In this document: positions 1-8,855 of the stretch, one piece after another
Numbering within the stretch: the stretch's first letter is position 1
How the letters are laid out: every line of letters begins with the position of its first letter
Assembly: GCF_047250365.1 (NCBI RefSeq)
Contig: NZ_JBLBVL010000001.1
Span: forward strand, 1-64,000
Reading direction: 5' to 3'
Length of the DNA stretch: 64,000 nucleotides
From: Thaumasiovibrio sp047250365
GTDB taxonomy: Bacteria; Pseudomonadota; Gammaproteobacteria; Enterobacterales; Vibrionaceae
The notes under the pieces: model-generated
Seen by the model: only the letters and a program-made list of their open reading frames with translations
Told to the model about the DNA's origin: nothing
Database searches by the model: none
Translations under genes and position numbers: made by a program

Positions 1-1
1 C

Positions 2-53
2 CATCGGTATTGTAGACTGCGAAAGCAAGGCTTTCTTGCTTACAATACCGATG
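2..53. repeat. Long imperfect hairpin at window start
   Basis: A perfect 13-bp inverted repeat (2-14 with 41-53) encloses a second 6-bp stem (24-29 with 35-40) and a 5-nt loop. Nine unpaired bases on the 5' side form a bulge. No T-run follows, so it is not a classical intrinsic terminator. It could be the 3' end structure of a gene lying before the window. Open reading across it is short and not recognisable. Confidence 0.5.
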
Positions 54-194
54 CCTTAGCTGAAAGAAATAAATTCATTAATATTTCAGTTGCCTGTTGT
101 ATTGCACAAAGCGGATGACAAAGGAAACGACGCTAAATTAAGTAATACATTCTGAGCAATGCTGGTAGAATGCGTTTTTTTCTTGGAGGTACCT

Positions 195-548
195 ATGGAT
201 CAATCCGACTTTGAACTACTTGTTCGCGAGCTAAACACCCTAGCTAGCGTTCCTGAAATTCTAGAACAACTTTGCCAATCAAAGGAAGAAGAAGTTTCTG
301 CCGCTGCTAAGTCACTTCGTGGACAGTTTCAACTGGCTGAACTCGAGGGACAAAAACGCATCTATCATGTGTTCTCGCAGCCTAATGAACAAGGTGAAGA
401 AGAAGAATTTGCTGAATGGGTTATGAATGATGGCGACGAGATGATCGCATTCATTGCTTGGTTTTTCTACTCTCAGTTTGAAATCAAGGATAAAGAAACC
501 TATGAAGCTGCGGGCTTAAAGCTCGTTCAACCAAAGAAACTTAAATAG
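195..548 (+). CDS. Conserved hypothetical acidic protein, 117 aa
   Basis: The protein is soluble-looking, small and rich in Glu and Asp, with no signal peptide or membrane segment. I do not recognise a named domain. The start at 195 is preferred because GGAGG sits 6 bases upstream; an in-frame start at 159 would add 12 residues but has no ribosome-binding site. The C-terminal part has a Trp-Phe-Phe cluster (MIAFIAWFFYSQFE) followed by a basic tail. The gene is followed after 33 bp by the DUF445 membrane protein gene on the same strand, so the two are probably co-transcribed. Function unknown. Confidence 0.75.
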   Translation: MDQSDFELLVRELNTLASVPEILEQLCQSKEEEVSAAAKSLRGQFQLAELEGQKRIYHVFSQPNEQGEEEEFAEWVMNDGDEMIAFIAWFFYSQFEIKDKETYEAAGLKLVQPKKLK

Positions 549-581
549 CAATATATCAATCTTTAGAGGTATTAAAGAGCA

Positions 582-1304
582 ATGAACAACAAGAGTTGGA
601 TGGCCAACATCATTTCATTCTTGATTTTCACTTTGGGTGTGAGCTTCAATAACAGTCTCCTGCTTTATGCGGGACTATTTGCTTTATCAGGCGCAATTAC
701 CAATTTACTCGCAGTGCATATGTTGTTTGAAAAAGTGCCTGGGCTATATGGATCCGGCGTGATTCCTGCGCGCTTTGAGGAATTCAAGCTTGCTATCAAA
801 CAGTTGATGATGAATGAGTTCTTCACGCAAACCAACATTGATCGTTTTTTACAAGATGAAATGCACAGTGACATCTCACTTGATCTCGAGCCAGTATTAG
901 AAAGCGTTAATTTTGATTCAACATTTGACGGATTGGTTGATGTTATAAACCAATCACCTTTTGGTGGTATGCTAGCGATGGTTGGTGGTGCTGATGCCCT
1001 AGCCCCTTTAAAAGCGCCATTTATCAGCAAAATGAAGCAAGAATTGTCAACGTTAGCATATCAAGAAAATGTCAAACAGGCGCTAGTAGCTCAACTAGAA
1101 AGACCTGAAATGATGCATGATATTCAAATCAAAATTCAAACTATCATCGATCAGCGTCTAAATGAGTTAACGCCGCAGCTCGTTAAAGAGATGGTACAAA
1201 CCATCATTAAAGAGCATCTTGGCTGGTTAGTCGTTTGGGGCGCCGTATTTGGTGGATGTATTGGCGTTATTTCGGTGTTTTTCTCGCAACTCTTTATCTC
1301 TTAA
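582..1304 (+). CDS. DUF445-family membrane protein
   Basis: 240 residues. The N-terminus holds two close hydrophobic segments (about residues 8-22 and 27-45). After these comes the DUF445 signature region (GAITNLLAVHMLFEKVPGLY), then a long helical soluble region, and a final transmembrane segment at about 215-237. This hairpin-soluble-anchor layout is typical of DUF445 proteins, whose biochemical role is unknown. It lies 33 bp after the 117-aa gene and ends just before a bidirectional terminator. Family assignment is from recalled motif similarity. Confidence 0.8.
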   Translation: MNNKSWMANIISFLIFTLGVSFNNSLLLYAGLFALSGAITNLLAVHMLFEKVPGLYGSGVIPARFEEFKLAIKQLMMNEFFTQTNIDRFLQDEMHSDISLDLEPVLESVNFDSTFDGLVDVINQSPFGGMLAMVGGADALAPLKAPFISKMKQELSTLAYQENVKQALVAQLERPEMMHDIQIKIQTIIDQRLNELTPQLVKEMVQTIIKEHLGWLVVWGAVFGGCIGVISVFFSQLFIS

Positions 1305-1306
1305 TT

Positions 1307-1339
1307 AAAAGCATGCCGGCGAAATACCGGCATGTTTTA
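1307..1339. terminator. Bidirectional intrinsic terminator
   Basis: An 8-bp GC-rich stem (1312-1319 with 1328-1335) has a 7-nt loop, AAAA on the left and TTTT on the right. It separates the convergent DUF445 and MATE genes and can serve both. Confidence 0.85.
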
Positions 1340-1365
1340 TCATCACTCTGTCATTTTTCAGTGAA

Positions 1366-2691
1366 CTATACTTTCTTTTTTCGGTTTGATATCGCCTGCT
1401 TATAGACAAACCAAGCGCATAAACCAGCAAGGATATTGCCGACTGCCGCCCCCCAAAACAGGCCTTGTAACTCTCCTACCCTTGCACCAATCCACAAACA
1501 GGGTAAATAGAAAGCAAACAGGCGCAATGCAGATATAATTAACGCGTTTAGTGATAAAGCCAAAGCATTTGTCACCGATACCAATAACATGCATACGCCC
1601 AAAGGCCCTAAGCTAAAAGGAATCAAGGCTAAATGCATATTCAAAATCGACTGAACGGATGTCTCGCTGGTTGCTAGATCGGATAGCCACGGAGATATAG
1701 CAAATAACACAACAGCAACTGCCATTTGGAACACCAAGATAAAGCGTATAGCCACCATAACGAGGCGTTCGATCTCATCGCACTTCCCTGCCCCCAACAA
1801 ACGACCCACCATTGGCGGTAAAGACATCGTTAAAGCAAGCACAACGACAATAGAGAAGAACTCAAAACGCGATCCTAACGCCCATGCGGCAACCGCAGAA
1901 GCACCAAACCCAGCAATTAACTTTGTTGCCAACATAGATGAAACCGGCGGTAAAAGCTGACTCATCATCGCGGGAGCCATAATTTTAGCGATATCAGCTA
2001 AACTTTTCCGTATCGATAAATCATGCCAGTTAAAAACCATCCAGTTCTTTGAAGTAACTCGGGGGAAGACGATAAATGAGCCAAGAGCAAATGAAACAAT
2101 GGTTGCGATGGCAGCACCATTAATCCCTAAATCCAGAGTAAAAATAAATATAGGGTCAAGAACGAGGTTGATTAGGCTTGTTGCTACCATCACTGCACCT
2201 GGCAGCATGGTATTGCCATTCGCACGGCAAAGGCTATAACCGAAATACAATACTGCACCAAGCCATGCACTAACCAACCAATAAATCCAATACGTATTGA
2301 TGATTGGAAATACGCTATCTGGTGCATTCATTAGTTGTAGTAGAGGATGCTTAGTCAACCAAAGAACAGAGCAAACCACGGCCATTCCCACACTACCTAG
2401 CGTGATAATTAAACCACCTAACTGCTTCGCATAGTGTTGCTTATTCGCGCCAATTGCTCGTGATATAACGGCAGTCGTCGCGATGCCTAAGCCAACCTGA
2501 ATGCCAATAATGATCATTTGAACTGGCAGCGTAAAACCTTGTGCAGCGAGTGGCAATACCCCCAATTGGCCGATAAAGGCACTGTCTATAAGCTGAAAGC
2601 TCATTAATGACAAAATGCCGAATAGCATTGGCCATGTCATTTTAAAAAGCTCACGAGTCAACAAGGAAGGCTTATTTGATTGCGGTTGCAT
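1366..2691 (-). CDS. MATE-family efflux transporter (first of three)
   Basis: 441 residues with about twelve hydrophobic segments in two halves, as expected for multidrug and toxic compound extrusion proteins that export organic cations or other metabolites using Na+ or H+ gradients. MATE features include the early segment with FQLIDSAFIGQLG and the repeat pattern VISRAIGANK. The start at 2691 matches the family N-terminus; reading back to 2775 would add 28 residues unlike a MATE and overlap the upstream gene end. The FMN reductase gene lies just upstream on the same strand and is probably in the same transcript. Substrate cannot be predicted. Confidence 0.88.
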   Translation of the reverse strand: MQPQSNKPSLLTRELFKMTWPMLFGILSLMSFQLIDSAFIGQLGVLPLAAQGFTLPVQMIIIGIQVGLGIATTAVISRAIGANKQHYAKQLGGLIITLGSVGMAVVCSVLWLTKHPLLQLMNAPDSVFPIINTYWIYWLVSAWLGAVLYFGYSLCRANGNTMLPGAVMVATSLINLVLDPIFIFTLDLGINGAAIATIVSFALGSFIVFPRVTSKNWMVFNWHDLSIRKSLADIAKIMAPAMMSQLLPPVSSMLATKLIAGFGASAVAAWALGSRFEFFSIVVVLALTMSLPPMVGRLLGAGKCDEIERLVMVAIRFILVFQMAVAVVLFAISPWLSDLATSETSVQSILNMHLALIPFSLGPLGVCMLLVSVTNALALSLNALIISALRLFAFYLPCLWIGARVGELQGLFWGAAVGNILAGLCAWFVYKQAISNRKKKV

Positions 2692-2776
2692 TAGATAGAC
2701 ATCATATAGAATATAAAACTCTAATGTAGCATACATACGGGTAGAGGTCGTGACATTGTCACGACCTCTTGTCATC

Positions 2777-3298
2777 TTAAAGGGAGTCGATTATCCCTTC
2801 TAATTGCTTCACTAAAACTGGATCTCGTAACGCTTGATTATCGACATCAAACGTATCGTAAAACGAAGGTACAGAAAGCGATCCCACGACTGTTGCGCCA
2901 AAATACGGAGCAGAGGTCACTGCTGAAGCAAGAACACTTTGAGCCCCATTAGGCCCAGGTGATGTTGATAAAAATACCACTTGTTTGTTTTCATAGACCT
3001 TCGCACGTACTCGAGATGCCCAATCGAATAAGTTTTTAAATGCAGCGGTATAAGAACCATTATACTCTGCTAACGATACAACGATGATATCGGCCTGATC
3101 AATTTTTTGAATAAAATCCTTAGCCCGTTGTGGCGTTCCAGATTCTTGCTCCCTATCAACGCTGTATAGGGGCATTTCAAAATCATTGATATCAATTAAT
3201 TCAATATTCGCACTTTGAAAGAGCGATGTTGCGTAGCCAACCAGCTGCTTATTAATTGATTGTTTACTATTCGATGCGGCAAAACCTAGAACGTTCAT
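2777..3298 (-). CDS. NADPH-dependent FMN reductase family protein
   Basis: 173 residues with a flavodoxin-like fold. The N-terminal beta-strand and phosphate loop (GFAASNSKQSINKQL) bind FMN. The family signature SLAEYNGSYTAAFKNLFDW lies near residues 76-94, followed by LSTSPGPNGA. Such proteins reduce FMN, quinones, azo compounds or metals with NAD(P)H. It is cytoplasmic. The MATE gene follows downstream, so a redox-stress or xenobiotic pairing is possible but only inferred from context. Confidence 0.85.
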   Translation of the reverse strand: MNVLGFAASNSKQSINKQLVGYATSLFQSANIELIDINDFEMPLYSVDREQESGTPQRAKDFIQKIDQADIIVVSLAEYNGSYTAAFKNLFDWASRVRAKVYENKQVVFLSTSPGPNGAQSVLASAVTSAPYFGATVVGSLSVPSFYDTFDVDNQALRDPVLVKQLEGIIDSL

Positions 3299-3500
3299 AA
3301 AAAATCCCCTATTGCATTTAAATAATGTATTCCCTATTTTACTAAACCAACATTAACATTAAAGAGGGAACTTTGTACCAACACGTTCAAGATTTTTAAA
3401 CAAGTTTGTTAAGATTAAAACTGCGATAAGAGTAGGAACATCTATTTTGCTCTATTGACTGTGCCGTGTTCATATTGACACTGACAATAAGCATAAGACT

Positions 3501-3959
3501 TTGTATACTTTGCTTGTTATTTTACGTAAAAGTAGTGCTACTGTGACAGAACAAGAATTCAGACAACACCTTACCCAACTCGGCTACCATGGTGACAAAG
3601 TGCGCATCGTGAATGTAGAGCCAATGAGCGAAGATGATCTAGCGACTTGCACCGCGAAAGAAGATGAATGCTTCTTCAATAGCTATATGAATGTCATTTA
3701 TGGCAAAGGAGAGCGCTATGTATTGGGATATCGTGGTGAAACCCCCCCAGTAGACCACGCGATTATTCGCAAGGGAGAGCAATATTTTGACCCTACCCTG
3801 CAGGAAAATGATCCTAATTTCGCTGGCTATCAGTATGCGATTTTAGCTGAGTTCCAAGTCTTTGACATGATGAAGCATGCTAAATCCAACAAAGATTTCC
3901 CACCTGATGTGGATTATTTGAAAAAGAAAAAAAAGAACTTTAAGAATGTAATTGCCTAA
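3501..3959 (+). CDS. Conserved hypothetical protein, 152 aa
   Basis: No recognised domain. The protein is soluble, with mixed alpha/beta character and a very basic C-terminus (residues 140-147 are mostly Lys). No ATG fits: the frame opens with TTG at 3501, and a GTG at 3543 is an alternative; neither has a strong ribosome-binding site, so the start is uncertain. The coding frame is uninterrupted and ends 20 bases before a good terminator, which supports a real gene. Function unknown. Confidence 0.65.
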   Translation: MYTLLVILRKSSATVTEQEFRQHLTQLGYHGDKVRIVNVEPMSEDDLATCTAKEDECFFNSYMNVIYGKGERYVLGYRGETPPVDHAIIRKGEQYFDPTLQENDPNFAGYQYAILAEFQVFDMMKHAKSNKDFPPDVDYLKKKKKNFKNVIA

Positions 3960-3979
3960 TAAGCTCTCGCATTGAACAC

Positions 3980-4010
3980 AAAAAAGCTGGCCAAGTAAGT
4001 CAGCTTTTTT
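3980..4010 (+). terminator. Intrinsic terminator after the 152-aa gene
   Basis: A 10-bp stem (3980-3989 with 4001-4010) has an 11-nt loop and ends in a run of six T, with six A on the other side. It could act in both directions. Confidence 0.8.
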
Positions 4011-4063
4011 AGTATAAAGCCCTTCCTCAAGACAGATAAAGTGACCTCGTAACGACTAGGTTA

Positions 4064-4213
4064 ATGAGTAAAATGGCGCGATGTACTCCTATTTTATTAC
4101 TATTAAGCTGTGTTATGTTGTTAGTTGATAAGGTTTATTTATATTCAGTTGCTTTTAATATTGGTCACAACGGCACAAGTTATAGTGCGTTAGGGCTTGT
4201 GTTCATAAGATGA
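4064..4213 (+). CDS. Possible 49-aa small membrane protein
   Basis: An ATG-initiated frame of 49 residues begins with three basic residues, then a hydrophobic stretch of about 12 residues (ILLLLSCVMLLV). A second part ends in HNGTSYSALGLVFIR. The ribosome-binding site is weak (AGG 3 bases upstream). The composition looks like a single-pass membrane protein or a degenerate signal peptide rather than random sequence. It faces the argP remnant. No family recognised. Confidence 0.4.
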   Translation: MSKMARCTPILLLLSCVMLLVDKVYLYSVAFNIGHNGTSYSALGLVFIR

Positions 4214-4263
4214 TAGTCATCTAAAATTCAATCTTCTTAAAAATAGCGTCAAATATAGAGAAC

Positions 4264-4503
4264 TTAGCTCAGCGTTTGAGGCAGGATCTGCCTTGCATCG
4301 TCAATGAGGTTGCGCGACACCTCTGCAATCACACCGCTCTCTAAAGCCCAGTGGTGCCAATACAAGTTTAGGTGATACGAATAACTTGGTAAAACATTGA
4401 CCAAGTCACCACTGGCTAGCTCATTCTCGACTTGAATTGCAGGCATAATACTGTAGGCCAGTCCCAGCTTGGCGATGGTGACAAACGCATCAGACGAGCG
4501 CAG
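4264..4503 (-). pseudogene. argP: argP (LysR-type regulator) 3' remnant
   Basis: The minus-strand frame encodes only the C-terminal ~80 residues of the LysR-family arginine/lysine regulator ArgP. It runs from RSSDAFVTIAK through VENELASGDL to the stop at 4264. It matches the recalled end of E. coli ArgP (SSEAFVQLAR, IEKELASGEL, LYWHRFAPES) closely. The whole N-terminal winged helix and most of the effector domain are missing. Upstream of about 4503 the sequence turns into the end of argO on the other strand, so the gene was cut by a deletion. It cannot encode a DNA-binding regulator. Confidence 0.82.
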
Positions 4504-4681
4504 CGTATTTGCGTCTGGTGCGATGCTTGCCTCTTTTGTTTGGTTCTACGCACTTTCCCTTAGTGCGGCCAAAATGGCGCACATTCTTAGCAAAGCAAAA
4601 ATCAAAGTGATGATCGATCTCTTCGTTGGTCTACTAATGTATTTCATTGCCAGCCAGCTGCTATTAACCTTTGCTGACTAA
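4498..4681 (+). pseudogene. argO: argO (LysE-family arginine exporter) 3' remnant
   Basis: The plus-strand frame encodes about the last 60 residues of the LysE-family exporter ArgO. It runs from RSVFASGAMLASFVWFYAL to the stop at 4679-4681 and matches the recalled C-terminal membrane segments of ArgO (FWFFGL region and final helix). The N-terminal helices are absent. Frame open back to 4469 reads antisense argP and has no ArgO similarity. argP and argO are normally neighbours, so this is the other side of one deletion with its junction near 4498-4503. Confidence 0.8.
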
Positions 4682-4687
4682 TACAAC

Positions 4688-4714
4688 AAAGCCAGCCCCA
4701 AAGGGCTGGCTTTT
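4688..4714. terminator. Bidirectional intrinsic terminator
   Basis: An 8-bp stem (4691-4698 with 4703-4710), extended by A/T pairs, has a CAAA loop and TTTT on the right. It lies between the argO remnant and the 3' end of hrpA, and can serve both. Confidence 0.85.
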
Positions 4715-4740
4715 CGTTGTTAACACCTACGGCCAATTAA

Positions 4741-7700
4741 TTAACAGGCATCGATAGCATTCTTAATTCGCTTATCAGATATTGGGTACGGTGTGCCCAG
4801 TTGTTGGGCAAAATAGCTCACCCGTAACTCTTCAAGCATCCAACGGATCTCTTGCACGGGCTCTGGCGTTGGCTGACCTTTCGGTATCTTGTTCAACAAC
4901 TCTTTATAAGCCGAAGTGATCGATTCGACCTTCAACATATGCACGCGATCGCGGTTCGGGTCAATCGGCAGCTTTTCCATTCTTCTCTCTATGGCTTTCA
5001 TATAACGAAGAATGTCTGGCAATCGTCTCCAACCACACTCAGTCGCAAATCCTTTAAAAATTAGGCTCTGAACCTGTGCTTTTATGTCTGACAACGCAAA
5101 TGCCATTGAAAGATCCACCTTCCCTTTCAGCTTCTTATTGATCTGAAAAGCGGTGGTAAGAATGGCTTCGACTTGTTGGGCTACGTCAACCACCGTATCG
5201 CCAAGCTCAGCTCTCACATACTCTTTACGCGCTTCGAAGTCATCGCCATTCCATGCGACGCCGCCTTGCGACTCAAGCAGTTTATCAATACCACACGCAA
5301 TACAGTCGTCGATCAAATCCAGTACTTTTCCATACGGGTTGAAATATAGACCCAGTTTGGACTTGTTCGGCAAGTTCGCATGAAGGTACTTAATCGGCGA
5401 AGGCACATTCAGTAAAATTAAACGGCGTTGCCCTTGTCGCATCGCGTTCATCTGCTCTTCTGGTGTTTCAAAAAGCTTGATGCTAACTGAATCTTTATCA
5501 TCCACCAGCGCTGGGTAGGCTTTAACTTCAAAGCCCCCCCGTTTTTGTTGGTATCGTTCAGGCAAGGCACCAAAAGTCCAATGGCGTAAACCTTGCTGTT
5601 CGATGTCATCGTCAGCCACCTTCGACAACGTCTCCTGCACCTTCTCTTTTAGCCCTTCTTTTAGGCTATAAAGGTCTTTGCTCTCTTTCAGTTTACGATT
5701 ACGGTGATCAACTACCCTAAACGTTACCTTTAGATGGTCAGGAACGGCGTCGAGTTTCCAGTCGTCACGCAGAATGGTATAACCCGTGATCTGCTTTAGC
5801 GCCTTCTCTAACCCGTCTAATAACGGCATCGCCAAAGGTTCTAAGCGTGTTAGAGCTGCATCAGCATAATTTGGCGCAGGCACAAAATTACGACGCACTG
5901 GTTTCGGGAGTGATTTGATCAACGCGACAACCAATTCATGGCGCAATCCTGGGATCTGCCAGTCGAAGCCGTCCATCTCGACCTGATTAAGTACAGGCAG
6001 TGGCACATGAACAGTGACACCATCACTATCCTCTCCTGGTTCAAACTGATAGCTTAGCTTTAATTTTAAGCCGGCCTGATGCCAAAAGTTCGGATAATCA
6101 AGATCGGTAATATGGCTCGCATCACCACGGAATAACATCTCTTTTTCAAAGTTCAGTAAGTCTGCGTCTTTTTGTCGCGCTTTCTTCCACCACGAGTCGA
6201 AATGGCGACCCGACACAACGTTCAAATCGATACGTTGATCGTAGAAGGCAAAGAGAGCCTCATCATCTACCAAAATATCTCGGCGACGTGATTTATGCTC
6301 TAACTCTTCAACTTCACGAATTAACTTCTGATTCTGCTTAAAGAAACCATGTTTGGTTTCCCAATCACCTTCAACCAATGCAGAACGAATAAACAGTTCA
6401 CGCGACAGAACTGAATCAATCGAACCATAATTAACCTTACGCTTAGGAATAATCGGAATACCGTACAGTGTCACTTTTTCAAAGGCATGAACAGCGGCCG
6501 ACTTCTTCTCCCAATGTGGCTCACTATAGCTACGTTTGATTAAATGCTGGGCCAGTGGCTCTACCCACTCTGGCTGGATCTTTGCACCCACCCTTCCCCA
6601 TAGCTTCGATGTTTCAACCAGCTCTGCGACCATCACCCATTTAGGCTGCTTTTTAAAAATGGCTGAACCCGGAAAAATATTGAATCGCGCATTGCGGGCG
6701 CCTTGATACTCGTTCTTTTCCTGATCTTTCACACCGATATGCGACAACATACCCGCCAACAGCGCAGTATGAACACTTTGATAACTGGCAGCCTCATCAT
6801 TCTTACGCAAATCTAGCTCACGAGCCACTTGACGAATCTGATAATGAACATCTTGCCATTCGCGTACACGCAGGTAATTGAGGTAATCTTTCTTACACTG
6901 TTTACGGAATTGACTCGAACTCAGGGCTTTCTGTTGCTCTTGAATGTAACCCCATAAGTTAACGAAACTTAAGAAGTCAGACTCTTTATCAAAGAAACGG
7001 CGATGTTTTTCGTCCGATGCTTGTTGTTTCTCCATCGGACGTTCACGCGGGTCTTGAATCGAGAGCGCCGCAGCAATGATCATCACTTCATTAAGCGCAC
7101 CATACTTGTCCGCTTCAATAACCATACGCGCTAAACGTGGGTCGATAGGCAAACGCGATAATTGCTGCCCTAATTTGGTTAGACGCTTACGCGGATCTTT
7201 GGCATTGTCGTTAATCGCCCCTAACTCTTGCAGGAGACGCACACCATCTTGAATGTGACGACGATCTGGCGCTTCAACAAACGGGAAAGCTTCAATATCT
7301 CCCAAGCCAATCGCGGTCATCTGTAAGATAACGGATGCGAGGTTGGTGCGTAAAATCTCAGGATCGGTAAATTCCGGACGAGACAAAAAGTCATCTTCCG
7401 AATAGAGCCGAATACAGATACCCTCTTGCACACGCCCACAACGGCCTTTACGCTGGTTTGCGCTGGCTTGAGAGATCGGTTCGATTGGTAAGCGCTGAAC
7501 TTTAGTTCGATAGCTGTATCGGCTAATTCTTGCTGTACCCGGGTCAATAACGTACTTGATACCTGGCACGGTCAGAGACGTTTCCGCCACGTTCGTTGCC
7601 AGAACAATCCGCCGTCCACGGTGTGATTGGAAGACGCGGTTCTGCTCATTAGCCGACAAACGCGCATACAACGGCAGTATTTCCGTATCTCGCAGATTAC

Positions 7701-8649
7701 GTTTATTCAAGGCATCGGCGGTATCACGGATTTCTCGCTCACCGTTCATGAAGATAAGAATATCACCCAAGCCTTCATCACACAGCTCATCGACTGCATC
7801 AAAGATTGCTTGCAGCTGATCTCGCTCTGTCTCTTCACCGTCGTCGTTAACCGGGTTATAGCGTACTTCTACTGGGTATGTGCGCCCTGACACTTCAATA
7901 ATTGGCGCATTATTAAAATGTTTAGAGAAACGTTCCGGATCAATGGTTGCCGAGGTAATAATTATCTTTAAATCTGGACGCTTTGGTAGTAGTTCACGTA
8001 AATAGCCCATGATGAAGTCGATATTTAGGCTTCGCTCGTGCGCTTCATCGATAATGATGGTGTCATATTGATTCAAGAAGCGGTCATTTTGGATCTCGGC
8101 GAGAAGAATACCATCCGTCATCAATTTGACTTGAGTATTCTCCGATACCTGATCATTAAATCGTACTTTATACCCGACAGCATCACCCATCTCGGTATGC
8201 AGCTCTTCGGCAATTCGGTTAGCGACCGATCTGGCAGCGAGTCGACGTGGCTGGGTATGACCAATGGTTCCAAACTTACCTAGACCTAGCTCTAAGCAAA
8301 TTTTAGGTAACTGGGTCGTTTTTCCCGAGCCAGTTTCACCCGCCACAATCACCACTTGATGATTGGCGATCGCTTCAGCGATATCGTCTTTTTTCTGACT
8401 AACAGGCAAGAGCTCTGGATAAGTGATGCTTGGACGATTTGCCTCACGCAACTGCGCGACTTGCATCGACTTGGCAATATCTAGTGCTATCTCATCAAAG
8501 ACAGCGAGCTTCGCTTCTTGTTTCTTAATGCGTGATGCACCTTGAATGCGTTTTAGAAGACGAAAGCGATCACGGATCATGCAGTCTTTTAGGGCTGCGC
8601 GAAGCGTTTTTTCATTATTCTGAACAGAATCGGAAGGCGTATGACTCAA
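4741..8649 (-). CDS. hrpA: ATP-dependent RNA helicase HrpA
   Basis: 1302 residues, the usual length of HrpA (about 1300). It is a DEAH-box RNA helicase acting in mRNA processing and ribosome rescue. Visible motifs are Walker A GETGSGKT at residues 104-111, DEAH at 201-204, TSAT near 232, TNVAETSLT and QRKGRCGR in the second RecA domain. After these come the helicase-associated and OB regions and the long HrpA-specific C-terminal extension. The N-terminal 70 residues are basic and helical. The start at 8649 fits the family. It is transcribed alone and shares its terminator with the argO remnant. Confidence 0.97.
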   Translation of the reverse strand: MSHTPSDSVQNNEKTLRAALKDCMIRDRFRLLKRIQGASRIKKQEAKLAVFDEIALDIAKSMQVAQLREANRPSITYPELLPVSQKKDDIAEAIANHQVVIVAGETGSGKTTQLPKICLELGLGKFGTIGHTQPRRLAARSVANRIAEELHTEMGDAVGYKVRFNDQVSENTQVKLMTDGILLAEIQNDRFLNQYDTIIIDEAHERSLNIDFIMGYLRELLPKRPDLKIIITSATIDPERFSKHFNNAPIIEVSGRTYPVEVRYNPVNDDGEETERDQLQAIFDAVDELCDEGLGDILIFMNGEREIRDTADALNKRNLRDTEILPLYARLSANEQNRVFQSHRGRRIVLATNVAETSLTVPGIKYVIDPGTARISRYSYRTKVQRLPIEPISQASANQRKGRCGRVQEGICIRLYSEDDFLSRPEFTDPEILRTNLASVILQMTAIGLGDIEAFPFVEAPDRRHIQDGVRLLQELGAINDNAKDPRKRLTKLGQQLSRLPIDPRLARMVIEADKYGALNEVMIIAAALSIQDPRERPMEKQQASDEKHRRFFDKESDFLSFVNLWGYIQEQQKALSSSQFRKQCKKDYLNYLRVREWQDVHYQIRQVARELDLRKNDEAASYQSVHTALLAGMLSHIGVKDQEKNEYQGARNARFNIFPGSAIFKKQPKWVMVAELVETSKLWGRVGAKIQPEWVEPLAQHLIKRSYSEPHWEKKSAAVHAFEKVTLYGIPIIPKRKVNYGSIDSVLSRELFIRSALVEGDWETKHGFFKQNQKLIREVEELEHKSRRRDILVDDEALFAFYDQRIDLNVVSGRHFDSWWKKARQKDADLLNFEKEMLFRGDASHITDLDYPNFWHQAGLKLKLSYQFEPGEDSDGVTVHVPLPVLNQVEMDGFDWQIPGLRHELVVALIKSLPKPVRRNFVPAPNYADAALTRLEPLAMPLLDGLEKALKQITGYTILRDDWKLDAVPDHLKVTFRVVDHRNRKLKESKDLYSLKEGLKEKVQETLSKVADDDIEQQGLRHWTFGALPERYQQKRGGFEVKAYPALVDDKDSVSIKLFETPEEQMNAMRQGQRRLILLNVPSPIKYLHANLPNKSKLGLYFNPYGKVLDLIDDCIACGIDKLLESQGGVAWNGDDFEARKEYVRAELGDTVVDVAQQVEAILTTAFQINKKLKGKVDLSMAFALSDIKAQVQSLIFKGFATECGWRRLPDILRYMKAIERRMEKLPIDPNRDRVHMLKVESITSAYKELLNKIPKGQPTPEPVQEIRWMLEELRVSYFAQQLGTPYPISDKRIKNAIDAC

Positions 8650-8855
8650 AATGATCCCTGGTTATCTGTTTTACTGGAGAAAATTGAGCGGATTTTAGCA
8701 CAAATAGGCAGAGAAGGTATGATAAACGGCGTCGTATCCTATGCCTTATTTGGCAAATGGTTATTAAGCGAAACTGGCGGCAAAGACTAAAAAAGCCTTA
8801 AGGCGCAGACCTTAAAGCTTTCGTATATCAGACCAATTATCCATTAAGCCGGACG

